From: Ichthyophis bannanicus
Taxonomy: Eukaryota > Chordata > Amphibia > Gymnophiona > Ichthyophiidae
Reading direction: 5' to 3'
DNA: 64,000 bases
Assembly: GCA_033557465.1 (NCBI GenBank)
Contig: CM066035.1
Location: forward strand, 916,556,235-916,620,234
In this document: piece by piece, positions 1 to 11,097 of the stretch
How positions within the stretch are numbered: position 1 is the first letter of the stretch
Layout: each line of letters begins with the position of its first letter
Made by a program: the position numbers and the translations under genes
The notes under the pieces: generated by a model
What the model was told of the DNA's origin: nothing
The model's input: the letters and a program-made list of their open reading frames with translations, nothing else
Database searches by the model: none

Positions 1-2118
1 GGGAGTCGTTAGTGGGATGGGAACAGCTGGGGGATGTAGAAAAACAGTGGGCAAAACTGAAAGGGGATATTTTAAGGGCAATCAACCTTTTTGTTAAAAT
101 GGTAAATAAAGGTAAAAGGAAAAGGAGACCACTATGGTTTTCGAAAGAAGTAGCTGAAAAAGTGAAGAAAAAGAGGGAGGCCTTCATGAAATACAAGAGA
201 TCACAGAGAGAGGAAGACAGGCACCTGTATTTGGAAAAACTTAGAGAAGCTAGCAAAGTAGTCAAGAAGGCAAAGATTCAAAAGGAGGAGGAAATAGCCA
301 ATGCAATAAAATGGGGAGATAAGACATTTTTCAGATATATTAGTGAGAAGAGGAAGGGCAAAAGTGGTATTGTCAGACTCAAGGGTGCAGGGGAGGAATA
401 TGTAGAAGCTGATAAGGATAAAGCGGAATTGCTTAACAAATATTTTTGTTCTGTGTTCACAGATGAAGAACCAGGAGCAGGACCTCAGAAAACACCCACA
501 AATAAGAACAGAAGCGAGGGACATCTTGAATAATTTTCAGAAGACTGTGTTCGTGAGAAATTAGCTCAACTTAAAGTACATAAAGCGATGGGACCAAATG
601 GGATACACCCTAGAATACTGAGGGAACTTGGGGACGTTCTAGCAACTCCACTGACTGACCTTTTCAATGCCTTGTTGGAATCGGGAGTGGTGCCGAAGGA
701 CTGGAGAGAGGCTCATGTGGTGCCTTTACACAAAAGCAGAAGTAAGGATGTGGTTGAAAACTACAGGCCGGTTAGTTTAACTTTGGTGGTGAGTAAATTA
801 TTGGAAACGCTGCTGAAAGAGAAAATAGTGAGGTTTCTGGAGTCCAGCGGATTACAGGATCCGGGGCAGCATGGATTCACCAGAGGCAGGTCTTGTCAGA
901 CAAATCTGATTGATTTCTTTGACTGGGTGACCAGGGAGTTGGACTGACGGAAAGCTCTAGATGTGGTGTATTTAGATTTCAGTAAAGCCTTTGACACTGT
1001 TTCTCACAGGCGACTTATAAACAAACTGAGCACCCTAAGGATGGACCCTAAAGTTACTGCTTGGGTTAGAAATTGGTTGGGTGGGAGGCGACAAAGAGTA
1101 CAAGTAAATGGAGCTCACTCTGAGGAGAAGGATGTTACCAGTGGTGTGCCCCAGGGATCTCTCCTTGGTCAGATTCTTTTTAACATCTTTGTTAGTGATA
1201 TAGGGGAAGGGCTGTCGGGTAAGGTTTGCCTCTTTGCGGATGATACCAAAATCTGCAATAGAGTAGACACCCAGGAAGGTGTAGATAACATGAGGAGGGA
1301 TCTAGCTAAGCTTGAAGAATGGTCTAGAATTTGGCAGCTGGGATTTAATGTTAAAAAATGTAAGGTCATGCATTTGGGCTGCAGCAATCCAACGGAGCAA
1401 TATAGTATAGGGGGTGAAGTACTTTTGTCCACTAAAGAAGAGCTGGACCTAGGCGTGGTTGTGTCTGATGATCTTAAAGTAGCTAAACAGGTAGAAAAGG
1501 CGACTGCAAAAGCTAAAAGGATGGTTGGGTGCATACGGAGAGGAATGGCTAGCAGAAAAAAGGAGGTGATAATGCCTCTCTATAAGTCTTTGGTGCGACC
1601 TCATTTGGAGTATAGTGTGCAATTCTGGAGACCGCACCTTCAAAAGGATGTGAACAGGATGGAGTCGGTGCAGAGGTTGGCTACTAAAATGATTAGTGGT
1701 CTTCATTTTAAAGCATATGAGGACAGACTGAAGGATCTTAATATGTACACCTTAGAGGAAAGGTGGGATAGAGGTGATATGATTGAGATGTTTAAATACC
1801 TCCGTGGCATAAATGTTCAGGGGGAGAGCCTCTTTCAATTGAAAGCAAGTTCTGCTATGAAGGGACATGGGATGAGGGTGAAGGGAGATAGATTCAGGAG
1901 TGATATGCGGAAATATTTCTTTATGGAAAGAGTAGTGGATCCATGGAATAGTCTCCCAGTGTAGGTGGTAGAGATGAGGACAGTAACTGAATTCAAAAAA
2001 GCATGGGACAAACACAGAGGATCTCTAAAGGTAAAAAGGGGACTGTTGTAGTTGTTGATATGGAAGGACAGACTAGATAGGCCATGTGGTCTTTTTCTGT
2101 AATCATATTTCTATGTTT
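1..2118 (+). mobile_element. CR1-type LINE, 5' part outside the window
   Basis: The sequence encodes the end of the linker after the endonuclease, the reverse transcriptase and the C-terminal region of a CR1/jockey-group LINE. It then ends in a short 3' untranslated tail with the wording 'gataggccatgtggtct' followed by a TTTCTATG-type terminus near 2110, which is typical of CR1. Pieces of the same subfamily recur at 19748-23690, and the same tail recurs inverted at 40552. The 5' end lies before base 1. Confidence 0.9.
3..2051 (+). pseudogene. CR1 reverse transcriptase ORF with three in-frame stops
   Basis: One frame is maintained from base 3 to a natural stop at 2049-2051. It is interrupted only by stops at 531-533, 945-947 and 1962-1964. 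Visible reverse transcriptase motifs in order: NYRPVSLT (about 760-785), VYLDFSKAFDTVSH (from 966), SGVPQGSLLG (about 1140-1170) and the catalytic FADDTK (about 1233-1250), then the CR1 C-terminal region with LVRPHLEY and the QRLATKM stretch. The stop at 945 sits where relatives have arginine, so it is probably CGA to TGA, a CpG transition. The stop at 1962 fits CAG to TAG. Absence of frameshifts over 2 kb argues for a fairly young copy, inactive as it stands. Confidence 0.88.
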
Positions 2119-2324
2119 CTACTACTTTTCTCTGTGTCCTCGGTTCACAACCTTGGGATTGTCTTTGACTCTTTCCTCTCGTTCTCTGTACATACCCAAT
2201 GCATAGCTAAAATCTGTCATTTTTCTCTCTGTAACATCAGCCAAATTTGTCCCTTCCTTTCTGAACACACTACGAATACCCTTGTCTGCCCTCTAGTCAC
2301 CTCCCTCTTAATCATATCTATCCT

Positions 2325-2575
2325 GCTCATTCCAGGAGGACCAGGGGTTTGATTCCCAGTCAGGGACAACAACTTTGGGCCAGAGGGACTGGGGTCTCTA
2401 GTCCTATAGGCACTCCTTGTGGCCTTGGGCAAGCCACTTAACCCTCCATTGCCTCATGTAGATTGTGAGCCCTTTAGGGATGAGGGTATAAATCCAGTAT
2501 CTACTTGTAGTATTTGTAAAAGGCTCTAATGCCTTTCAGCCTGGGCTTAATATCAAGAAATTAAAATAAAGATAA
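2325..2575 (+). repeat. tRNA-derived SINE, 5' truncated
   Basis: A B-box-like stretch (GGTTTGATTCCC near 2345) is followed by the conserved body with cttgggcaagccacttaacc and 'tagattgtgagccctttaggga', ending in an A-rich tail at about 2560-2580. The same body occurs inverted at 12640-12812 with both A- and B-box-like parts, so the two are copies of one SINE family. The A box is missing here. Confidence 0.6.
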
Positions 2576-2599
2576 AGATTCAAAATTCAGCCGTATGGC

Positions 2600-3110
2600 T
2601 AATCTGCCGCCAGTGTAGCTATGCTCAAATAACCTCTCCTCTCAAGTTACTTCACTGGCTCTCTATCCATTTCCACATCCAATTCAGACTTTTCCTACTG
2701 ACCTACAAGTGCATTTATTCTATGGCTCTTCTTTACTTCTCTTCCTCAAGAATTCAGCTCATCATGCAAATCCTTTTTGTTTATGCCCTTCCACTGCCAA
2801 CTCCAGACTTTGTTCTACCTTGCTGCGTCATGTGCCTGGAGCAGACTACCTGAGCTGGTGTGTCTAGTTCTATTCAAATCCAGGCTGAAAGCCCACCTTT
2901 TCAAGGCTGCTTTTGGATCCTGACTCTCTCCTTTTACCATCCATGTGTACTATACTATTTCCCTTAGTTCTACCCTAGTCACTTGTTTGTTTTCTTTGTC
3001 TGTCTTGGATAGATTGTGAGCTGTTTTGATCAGGGAAAGTCTTTTACATGTACGTGTATAGCACCATGAATGCTTTGTAGCACTATAGAAATGATAAATA
3101 GTATTAGTAA
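2600..3110 (+). repeat. L2-type LINE 3' end
   Basis: Broken reading of the C-terminal L2 pattern (LHW around 2650, then a WSRL-like stretch around 2838) is followed by a 3' untranslated tail 'agattgtgagctgttttgat' and 'tgtagcactatagaaatgat' ending in short AGTA repeats near 3110. No continuous frame survives. Assignment to L2 rather than another CR1-group clade is by pattern recognition only. Confidence 0.5.
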
Positions 3111-3279
3111 TAGGAATCTGTCTACTGTTTGTGATCCTGCCAGGTACTTGTGACCTTGATTGGTCACTCTTGGAAACAGGCTTCTGAGGTTGCTGTGCCA
3201 TTGCTCTGATCCAGTATCACAAATCTTATGTACTTTAACTTTGTACTTTAACTTATCCATTTTCCCACATCAGGGGAAA

Positions 3280-4200
3280 ATTATACCTGCAATCGACTGT
3301 CAGTATATTCTGCATTTGCAGCAGTTCTGACTTGTGAAAGTTTATCTTAAGGGCAGAGAAACTTCCAAATTGTATTTTCTAAGTAGTTAATAGCCTCATG
3401 TCCATCTTGACTTTCCCAACAAAAAGAAGCATGTCATCTACAGAGGGATTTATATGGAATTTCCTGTCTACCAACTTTAATTGCTACAAGCTACTCGGAT
3501 TCCCTTATATTCATTACCAATGGTTCACATGATAGTAAAAATAAAATGTTTGAGAGAGGATATCCCTGTCACATTCCTCTGTACAGCTCAAATGGATCCA
3601 TTAACCAACTATTGGTCAACATCTGAGCCAAAGGCTTATATTATACCAGATTGTCACCGAATTCAGAAACTCGCTCAGAATTTCAGATTGTTTCATATTG
3701 CAGAAAAGGTGTTCCCCTGCAATTTTATCAAATGCCTTTTCTGCATCATCAAGATTCTCTTTTCTAGCCTTAGAAGCTGCCAGAGCCCTCCACAGGTCAG
3801 AGGAAACATCTCCCTTTGATGAAACCAACTTGCTTTTCTTGCACTATAAGGGGAAGTACTTTACTTTGTTAAACTTTGTATGTCCAGATTGATTAGTGAG
3901 ATTGATTTGTATGACACCATGAACTCTGCATCTCTCCCTGGTTTGTGCGATAAAATAACATGTGCTCTATTCTGTTTCTTCTAATCTCCATCTCTCCCGA
4001 TACAAGGTTTCCTGAAACATTTTCTGCTTAGCGCTAGCAATAAAGTCACTTAATAGTCTGTGAACGTCTCAGCAATATCCATCAAGGGCAGGCGATTTAG
4101 CTCTCTTAAGTCTTTTTAATGGTTATCTTAATTTCATCCAGAATTACTGGATGATTAATCACCTGTAAAGCAGTCTAAGATAGTCTTTGAAGATTCCAGT
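3280..4200 (-). pseudogene. Decayed L1/Tx1-type ORF2 reverse transcriptase fragment
   Basis: Reading the minus strand across several frames recovers an ordered series of L1-type reverse transcriptase blocks: an EIK-ITIK-LKRAKSPALDG stretch (about 4090-4150), VGFIKGR (about 3820-3840), DAEKAFDKI (3720-3755), RGM-QGYPLS (about 3545-3580), SVDDMLLF in the place of the catalytic FADD box (about 3425-3450), then KINFHKSE. Numerous frameshifts and stops show it is old and inactive. No endonuclease part is visible. Confidence 0.65.
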
Positions 4201-4204
4201 TACT

Positions 4205-4540
4205 AAAAGGTGTGGGCCCAATATTCAGTGCTGACAGCTAGTGCTGCTAAAGTGGCTAGCCGTCAGCGCTGAACTTAAAACCTGGATATTCAATGTTGGA
4301 GCCGTATCTTGGCTTCCAGCATTGAATATCTGGGCTACCCAGATTGCGGCAAAGCTAACCAGGCAGCGGTGATATTCATGCAGTGAAAGTTAGGCCAGGG
4401 TTTCCTGCACCTGACTTTTGACACATATCGCTACTGCCTGGTTAGCAATTGGTGGCACCCTGGCTTGCCCTGATGCTAACCAGTTGGCGTCAGGCACGTA
4501 GTAGCAGCAGCCGCGGATATTCACTGATACTTCCATTTTT
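4205..4540. repeat. Possible MITE with imperfect inverted ends
   Basis: The ends read 'cccaatattcagtgctgac' and 'gatattcactgatact', roughly inverted. The interior repeats short GATATTCA and 'gctaaccag' motifs in both orientations. I could not identify a clear target duplication. Weak call. Confidence 0.3.
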
Positions 4541-4674
4541 TGCTGTTTTCTACTTGTTCTCAACACTATTGTCTGTTTTTCTTTTTTATCAGAAACTATT
4601 ATGACACTAAAAGCAGGTTTTAGATCCTGCTCAGTATGTGGAACGAAGGTTTAAAATGTTGACACTCACTCCAA

Positions 4675-4802
4675 GGGGCTTGTTTACAAAGCCGCGGTAG
4701 TGGTTCGCGATCGCGATCGCAGCCGCGGCCCCATTGAAATCAATGGGGCCGCGGCTCCGATTACGATCACAAACCGCTACCGCGGCTTTGTAAACAAGCC
4801 CC
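4675..4802. mobile_element. Palindromic foldback MITE with 3-bp target duplication
   Basis: A 128-bp almost perfect palindrome: the left arm begins GGGGCTTGTTTACAAAG and the right arm is its complement, with the centre at CCATTGAAATCAATGG. It is flanked by CAA on both sides (4672-4674 and 4803-4805). A 3-bp duplication and GGGG termini resemble PIF/Harbinger-type MITEs, and the elements at 26619 and 60897 have the same architecture. The central GATCGCGATCGC block is a palindrome within an arm. Confidence 0.75.
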
Positions 4803-4864
4803 CAAGTGTCTTCTCTGTTTAGGTTTCGACCATAGCCAAAAGGACTGCAAACACTGTGCTCATA

Positions 4865-5949
4865 CGAGGTGCAATCAAAAAGTATTGAGACTTGTTCAAT
4901 AACACAAGAAGTATAACACTGACAGTTACTGCGCTCAGTCCCCTTCCGATAAACACTCTTCCTCCAGCGTTCCTGCCACTGCTGGAACAATTTTGAAATG
5001 TCTCTTTCGTTATGTTGTAAAGCTGCTGTGCCAAAGTTTGCTTAATGGTCTCTAAGTCATCGAATCTCCTTCCTTTCCGTGATAATTTCAGTTTTGGAAA
5101 CAAGAAAAAGTCAGAGGGTGCGAGGTTGAGTGAGTATGGAGGCTGACAGACTTGCTTGATTTGGTGTTTGGCCGAGAACTGCTGGACAAGATATGATGCG
5201 TGAGCTGGGGCATTATCATGATGAAGCAACTATTCGCCATTTCTGTGCAACTCTAGCCTCTTATGACGAACTGCATCTCTCAAACGAGTCAAACCTTATT
5301 GATGGTTCGGCCTTTTGAAGCATACTCATGATGAACAATGCTCTGGTAATCTAAGAAAACTGTGAGCATTACCTTGATGTTGCTCCTCACGTGATAGGTT
5401 TTCTTGGGTCTGGGAGAGTCTGGAATCTTCCATTGTGAGGAAGAATGGACTGTACCGACCAGAAGCTGATGTCCATGTCTTCAGCAAGCTCCTGATAGTC
5501 AATTGATGATTTGAGCGTATTACGGCATGCACTGCTTCAACTTTGTCTTCATTCCTGCTCGTGGATGGCCTTCCAGAATGTCACTGTCAACACTTTGGTG
5601 GCCTCTTAGAAACGTTTGTACCAGTTATAAACTCAAGCACAACTCATGCATTCATCGCCATACACTTGCTGTAACTTGTCATAAGTCTCTTTGCATGAAT
5701 CTCCAAGTTTCTGGCAGAATTAAATCAAATTTGCTGTTCAATTTTTTTCACTCATCGTAAATCTGACAAACAGCTTTTACATGATAGCAAACATCACGTG
5801 ATTTAAAAAAGTACAGGTATGCGGCAGCCACGTTACAATCTGCACATGCAGAGCACATAGCTAGGTCACTGCATGCTTAATAGCAGCATCGTGGTGCAAT
5901 GTATTGTTATGTAACTACACAATTCTTGATACTTTTTGATCACACATCG
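4865..5949 (-). mobile_element. mariner element with TA target site
   Basis: The terminal inverted repeats begin CGAGGTGCAATCAAAAAGTA on the left and, complemented, CGATGTGTGATCAAAAAGTA on the right. They are flanked by TA (4863-4864 and 5950-5951). Length of 1085 bp is below the usual 1.25-1.3 kb of mariners, which fits internal deletion. The transposase remnant is on the minus strand. Confidence 0.85.
4900..5760 (-). pseudogene. mariner transposase, frameshifted
   Basis: Minus-strand fragments give the N-terminal helix-turn-helix region (HAVIRSNHQLTIR followed by a QSILTMEDSRL-like stretch, about 5400-5530). They also give the C-terminal catalytic half with HHDNAPAH (about 5205-5228), the PPYSLNLAPSDFFLFPKLK block (about 5075-5135) and the final W-ERW-K segment near 4970. 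The DNAPAH aspartate and the LAPSD aspartate fit the second and third acids of the D,D34D triad. The middle with the first catalytic aspartate is missing or scrambled, so the enzyme cannot be functional. The element can only have moved in trans. Confidence 0.82.
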
Positions 5950-5951
5950 TA

Positions 5952-6749
5952 TGTGTCCACAAGCAAGAATAGATTTTTCAGACAAAAAATTAATTTCATG
6001 CAAAAGATGTTTGAGGAGTTTGTGAAAGGATATTTCACAAATATGTCTAATGTCCCTCTACAACAGTAGACTCGGCAATCCTGTCATTCCCCTGGTCTCA
6101 CGCAGTGCAAAGAGATACTCAAACTGACCCTATTGTGTCACTATTGACATTGAGATTCTGAATAAGAAAATGTACCCTTCCTGTCTCCATTATCACTAGA
6201 CTCCCTCCAATCTGCAGTGGCAAATCTCTTGGATCCTCTGAATACCCTTTCACTGGGGTGGGAGACTCTACATCGGATACTCTCTGATCCCTTTCCGCCT
6301 CCACAGAATGAATCTCCTTATGAGGAAATGTGTTACCCAAAGCTTGTCCATCAGATGTCAAAAGAAGTTCCTCTTGTACTGCAGCAATATTTGTAATCCA
6401 GATGAGATGTTTTTGGCTTATTAAAATATATGGAAGCCCCCAAAAAACAATTGTAGACATTTTTTAAACAACTTTATTTAGAGTATCTGCTGCCGCCACT
6501 GCAGCACCATGTTTATCATGGCTATGAGCTTGTGATCTGCATGAAGAAATTCATTCTAAACTAGCAGATGCTCCTTATAGGTGATTTGCTATTTAGAGAA
6601 AAGGTGAAAGAAATGTTGACATGGTCAAAGATCTTTGTACTTACCCTGTAGCATCTCTCGGCTGTCCAACCCTTGATGTCTACTATTTCTTCAAAACTAA
6701 CTTTGTTTAACCAATACAGGTGGGGTTATTATTCTCACAAATGCTAATC
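5952..6749. other. No recognised gene
   Basis: A 113-codon minus frame lies at 6119-6460 and contains no motif I recognise. It may be a remnant of an L1-type ORF1 N-terminus, but I cannot support that. No inverted repeats were seen. Confidence 0.4.
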
Positions 6750-6911
6750 TCCAGGAACAAGCAGGAATGTAGTCTTCACATATGGGTATAGTCGGTACCG
6801 ATGGAGCCTGCGTGGGAACGCTCCCCAGCGTCCAATTAGAAAGCTTTTGGAAGCATCCCACAGTGCCTGCGTGCTGCCTTCCCGCCTTTCCCAACTGCCT
6901 CTCTCCAGTTC
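6750..6911 (+). repeat. DIRS left inverted terminal repeat
   Basis: The segment from the CAGGAATGTAGTCTTCACAT motif through the block ending in 'aactgcctctctccagtt' is the complement of 11098-11265 with few differences (for example the 'cgttcccacgcaggctc' block). Confidence 0.88.
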
Positions 6912-7148
6912 TTCGTTTTCCGTGGAGCCAGCAGGTGGTTTTCCTGTCACCGCAGAAATTACCCCGTATTTTTCATTTTTTTTTTGTGGGTAGCGTCTGC
7001 CTTCCTCAATGCTATACCGGTACCGCCAGTTCTTTCTTTCTTTCTTTAAAAAAAAAAAAAATGTATAATCTTTTATCTGGATTTTCGAGCTTTATTTCTC
7101 TCGGGTGCCACGCACCATTTTGGGCACTAGGCCCAATTTTTCCTCAAC

Positions 7149-7310
7149 ATGGAAAAACCCGCTTCGGGTTTTAAAAAGTGTTCTAAGTATGGCGGTACCA
7201 TCTCCGTCACCGACACTCATGAGTGGTGCCTCAAATGTTTAGGTCCTGACCACTCCATCTCGGAGTGTATTGCCTGTGGGATGATGTCGAAGAGGGGTCG
7301 GCAGAACTGA
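7149..7310 (+). CDS. DIRS gag N-terminal cysteine-rich segment
   Basis: A 53-codon frame opens at the ATG at 7149, with a stop at 7308-7310. It shows a cysteine/histidine cluster: C11, C27, C30, H35, C40 and C43 (KKCSKYGG, EWCLKCLGPDH, SECIACG). The same motif, with different residues between, starts the gag of the second DIRS at 61876, which supports it as a real family feature, probably a zinc-binding nucleic-acid contact. In an active element the frame would be expected to continue. Here it stops, and the remaining gag is in other frames downstream, so this copy is broken. Confidence 0.65.
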   Translation: MEKPASGFKKCSKYGGTISVTDTHEWCLKCLGPDHSISECIACGMMSKRGRQN

Positions 7311-9350
7311 GCTGCTAAGCTTAGCACCCTTTTTCCCTCCGATGCAGCATCCATGGCATCGACGTCTTCCAGGGCTTCGTCTTCCTCCCATGGATCTCAG
7401 GTAACCAAACATAAATCTGGCTGGTCCTCAAAGGGTAGATCTCCTTCCAAGCACCGAGATGCCTCTGGCGTTGCCCTTGAGGGACTTGTACCGGCAAAAT
7501 TGCCCCGGCGGGAGGCTTCGGCTTCCAAAGCACTATCGAGGCTCCAGGATGTTCTCGAGGCCTCAACCTCGGCAGAATTACTGGTGCCATGCTCTGGGGT
7601 ACCGGCCACTTCGTCCAGTACTGACACCCAGGCATCGGCAGCGTCAATTGACCAGAGATTCCTGGCTATTGAGCGCAGTCTAGCGGCTCTCCTTGCAGCA
7701 TCGGTGCCTTCGGGACCGCTTCAGAAAGTTCAACCGGTACCGACACCGGTTCCGGCACCGATAGAGGTACCGGACTGACAGCATCGACATCGGCGAGTAC
7801 TCTACCAACACCGAGTCATGCTATTTCCTCTGGTATCGACAGGCCGGTACCGACTTCAATCGGTACCGGTATCGTGCTTTACAAGAGCACCCGGACGGAA
7901 GATATTTTGAATCCTCCGATGACTCTGAGGACTCTGACAGCTCTGTCGATGCCGGAGTACTTCTCTCTGAGGAGTCTTCTTCTCCTAAACGTAGGATGTC
8001 TCCTCCAGAGGATATATCCTTTCAGGATTTTATCAGGGAGGTGGCTAGGGGTCTTTCCATCACAGTGGCTCCTGAAACAGAGCCCAGAGCCAAAGGAGTT
8101 GGAGATTTTACAATATCCTAAAGCTCCCAAGGAAGCGGCTACTTTGCCTATTCATGAGATCTTGCATGATCTCATGTTAAGAATGTGGGAAACACCTCTT
8201 ACCACCTCTCCTCATTCCCGTAGGCTGGATACCATGTATCGAGTACCTCCTTGTCCTGGATTTCAAAACACTCAGTTGCTACACCACTCCATAGTGGTGG
8301 AGTCAGCTATGAGAAGGATCAAGAGTGCAGAGACATGCATCTAATCCTCCAGGACGTGAATGTAGGACTCTTGATGCCTTTGGCCGTCAAACATTCCAGG
8401 CCTCTATGCTTTCTGCCAGGATTAGTTCCTACATCTTATACATGGGAATGTTCCTTAAGGAGGTTACAGGAGATCTAGAGCTTATGAGCCCTCTCCTTCC
8501 TGATGATAAGAGGCAGGATTATCTTACACGTGTCAAACATGCCCAGGATGTTTTCAAGTTTGTTAATCGTGCAGCTTTTGACTGCTTTGCGTGCATAAGC
8601 AGAACCTCTGCCATTGCCATAGGTGCTCGTAGGCAATGTTCCCTCTAATTTTCTGTAGGCTGTGTGCGCATAAAATATCAGCTGTGCAGCTTCTCAAAGA
8701 AGGTTAAATTTTTGTGCACCACATAATGACACTCGGTGTTATATACTTTACAATTTGACTACACATCAAAATACAGTATGTACACCACACTGATTGCACT
8801 AGAAAATATTGTACAACTTATGAAAAGCATAAATACACAACAACTTTTCAATTTTAAGATGTCTGTGTTGTTTTCTATCAGAATTGGAACCGTAATTTTT
8901 GTGCGCTTTGTTGTAAAGTATGTGCGCTTGCTCGGCGAGGTGTGTGCGTGCGCACACGTGCACAGCTTAGAGGGAACAGTGCTCGTAGGATTGCCTGGCT
9001 CCAGGCATCTGACTTAGAACGCTGGGTACAGGACAAACTGGGGAATATCCCTTGTACAGGCGAAAATCTTTGGCAAAAATTGGCAAGAGAAAGCTAATGA
9101 GCTGGATGCTGATAACACCACTTTGGATAGACTATCCAAGGCTACAGCTGATCCTGCAAGGAAAAAATCCTACAAGAAACCATTCTTCTCTAAAAAGAAG
9201 AGGTTTTATCCCTCCTATACCCAGCAGGTGCATTCTGCAGGTCAGACTGCCCGAAAGGGACAGCAGTCCCCAAAGCAAAGGAAATCAAAGACTGCTAAGC
9301 CTCAACCGGCCCAGCAGACTCAGCCTCCACAGGGGCTTTGACTCCCATCT
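7311..9350 (+). pseudogene. DIRS gag remainder, frameshifted and interrupted by a MITE
   Basis: Serine-rich stretch at 7353-7778 (SSRASSSSHGSQ), then LEILQYPKAPKEA followed by LMLRMWETP and MYRVPPCPGF at about 8097-8260, then the segment with SYILYMGMFLKEVTGDLE at 8430-8480. After the MITE it continues with WLQASDLERWVQDKLGNIP. The QYP..PKEA / RMWETP / MYRV block is repeated in the second DIRS at 62970-63120, which identifies it as conserved gag C-terminal sequence. Frame changes occur several times. Confidence 0.7.
8634..8981. mobile_element. hAT-type MITE inserted in DIRS gag
   Basis: Termini CAATGTTCCCTCTAA and the complement CACTGTTCCCTCTAA are flanked by an exact 8-bp duplication CTCGTAGG (8626-8633 and 8982-8989). 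At 348 bp it has no coding capacity. The 8-bp duplication and CA-TG ends are hAT hallmarks. It is younger than the DIRS copy, since removing it rejoins the gag reading. Confidence 0.92.
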
Positions 9351-10919
9351 AGAGAACTTGGCCTTCCTGGCCCTGAACGGGCCAGAGCCTTCCACCATCC
9401 CAGGAACGTTGTGTCATTTTGCCCCCAGATGGGGGCAGATAACAGCAGAAGAATGGACTCTTTCCATTGTAAAAGAGGGGTACAAGCTTCATTTCTTCAA
9501 CATGCCCCCTCCTACAGTGGTAAGACAGTTCAATTCTCAGGTTTCTCTCAGCACTCAGTTGAGTCAAGAGGTCAGTTTACTTCTTGCCCAGAGGGCAATA
9601 GAAGACGTACCCATTTCCCAACAGGGTACAGGGTTTTACTCCTCTTATTTCCTTATTCCAAAGAAAACAGGGGGACACAGACCCATTTTAGACCTCAGAG
9701 AACTGAACAAATTCCTGTTCAAAGAGAAATTCAAGATGATTTCTCTGGGAACTCTGCTGCCATACCTTCAGAGTCAGGATTGGCTTTGTTCTCTAGATCT
9801 CAAGGATGCGTACACTCATGTTCTCATCCATCCAACTCACCGAAGATTCCTTCATTTTCTTTTTCAAGGAAAGCACTACCAATACAGGGTGCTTCCTTTC
9901 GGCCTGGCCTCAGCACCAAGGGTGTTTACGAAATGCATGGCTGTGGCGGCAGCATTTCTTCGCACTCTAGGAATATTTGTCTTCCCCTACTTAGATGATT
10001 GGCTCATTCGAGCCCCATCAGAGCCAGAGGCCAGAATTTCCCTATCTTGCACAATGCGTATCCTTCAGTATTTGGGCCTGGTCATAAACATCCCAAAATC
10101 CAGCCTAACTCCCACTCAGTCTCTAGAGTTTATAGGAGCTTTGCTGGACACCAGAAAAGCAAAGGCCCATCTTCCACAGGCCCGCTGCCTTCACATTGTG
10201 CAGTTAGCCTCCCAAGCAGTGTTAAAAACTCATCTCACTACTCAGGAAATGTTACAACTACTAGGCCACATGGCATCTACCGTGCACGTGGTTCCCTATG
10301 CTCACCTCCATATGAGAGCAGCCCAATGGACTCTATCCACTCAGTGGACTCAGGCATCAGGCTGCCTATCAGACAGAATAGCAAACACAAGTCGCCTTAT
10401 TTTGTCTCTACAATGGTGGCAGTCAACCCAAAACCTGTTGGTGGGGTCCTCTTTCCAGCAACCCCTACCCCAGGTCACTCTAACAACAGACGCCTCACAA
10501 GTGGGTTGGGGAGCTCATCTGCAAGATCTCTCTACCCAAGGCACCTGGACTCCGCAGGAGACCCACTTACATATCAATCTCCTAGAACTCAGAGCAATCT
10601 TCCTTGCTCTTCGAGTGTTCCATACCCAGCTCAGCTACAAGACAGTCCTAATTCAGACGGACAATCAAGTAGCTATGTTCTATCTGAACAAGCAGGGAGG
10701 AACAGGCTCTCTGTCGCTTTGCGACTATGGGCCCTCGCCAGAGAGCATCAAATTCATCTCCTTGCGGTGTATCTGCCAGGCATTCAAAACTCTTGGGCAG
10801 ACAGACTCAGTCGAGTTCTGCTTCCACACGAATGGTCTCTCCATGCAGACCAGGTAGCAAAGATTTTTCAAATCAGGGGCACACAACTTCTGGGGTCTCT
10901 CCCTGGCATCTGTAGCTAG
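9052..10919 (+). pseudogene. DIRS pol: reverse transcriptase and RNase H, one frameshift
   Basis: An open frame from 9052 to 10857 encodes a DIRS-group reverse transcriptase: FLIPKKTGGHRPILDLRELN (about 9650-9710), SLDLKDAYTHV (about 9790-9830), LPFGLASAPRVFTK (about 9890-9935) and the catalytic FPYLDDWLIRA (about 9980-10013). It then encodes RNase H with acids in TTDAS, LLELRAI and QTDNQ (about 10484-10665). Near 10720 the frame shifts: the natural continuation (ALAREHQIHLLAVYLPGIQN, then ADRLSRVLLPHEWSL) lies in the neighbouring frame and ends at 10919. No tyrosine recombinase follows. The ATG at 9052 is inside gag-derived sequence, so the true pol start is unclear. Confidence 0.85.
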
Positions 10920-10928
10920 GGAGTCCCC

Positions 10929-11030
10929 ATATGTGAAGACTACATTCCTGCTTGTTCCTGGAGATAGCATAGTTACTCTCCTGTCACAGGTGATCTCTGG
11001 GAACAGCAGGAATTTAGTCTTCACAACCCA
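10929..11030 (+). repeat. DIRS internal complementary region
   Basis: The first half (10929-10966) is the exact complement of the left outer end at 6749-6787. The second half matches the complement of the right outer end around 11245-11290, with CTCTGGGAACAGCAGGAATT. The junction joins the two ends of the element, as expected of the template used to complete a circular DIRS intermediate. Confidence 0.85.
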
Positions 11031-11097
11031 CCCACCTCCCCTAGGAGTTGTATCTCTCTTTTCTTTCCCTCTCTCTCTCTCTTTGTCTCAGCTTTAA

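Noticed and set aside
10858..10928. Tyrosine recombinase remnant of DIRS
   Set aside because: Too short between RNase H end and internal complementary region; no R-H-R-Y motif readable.
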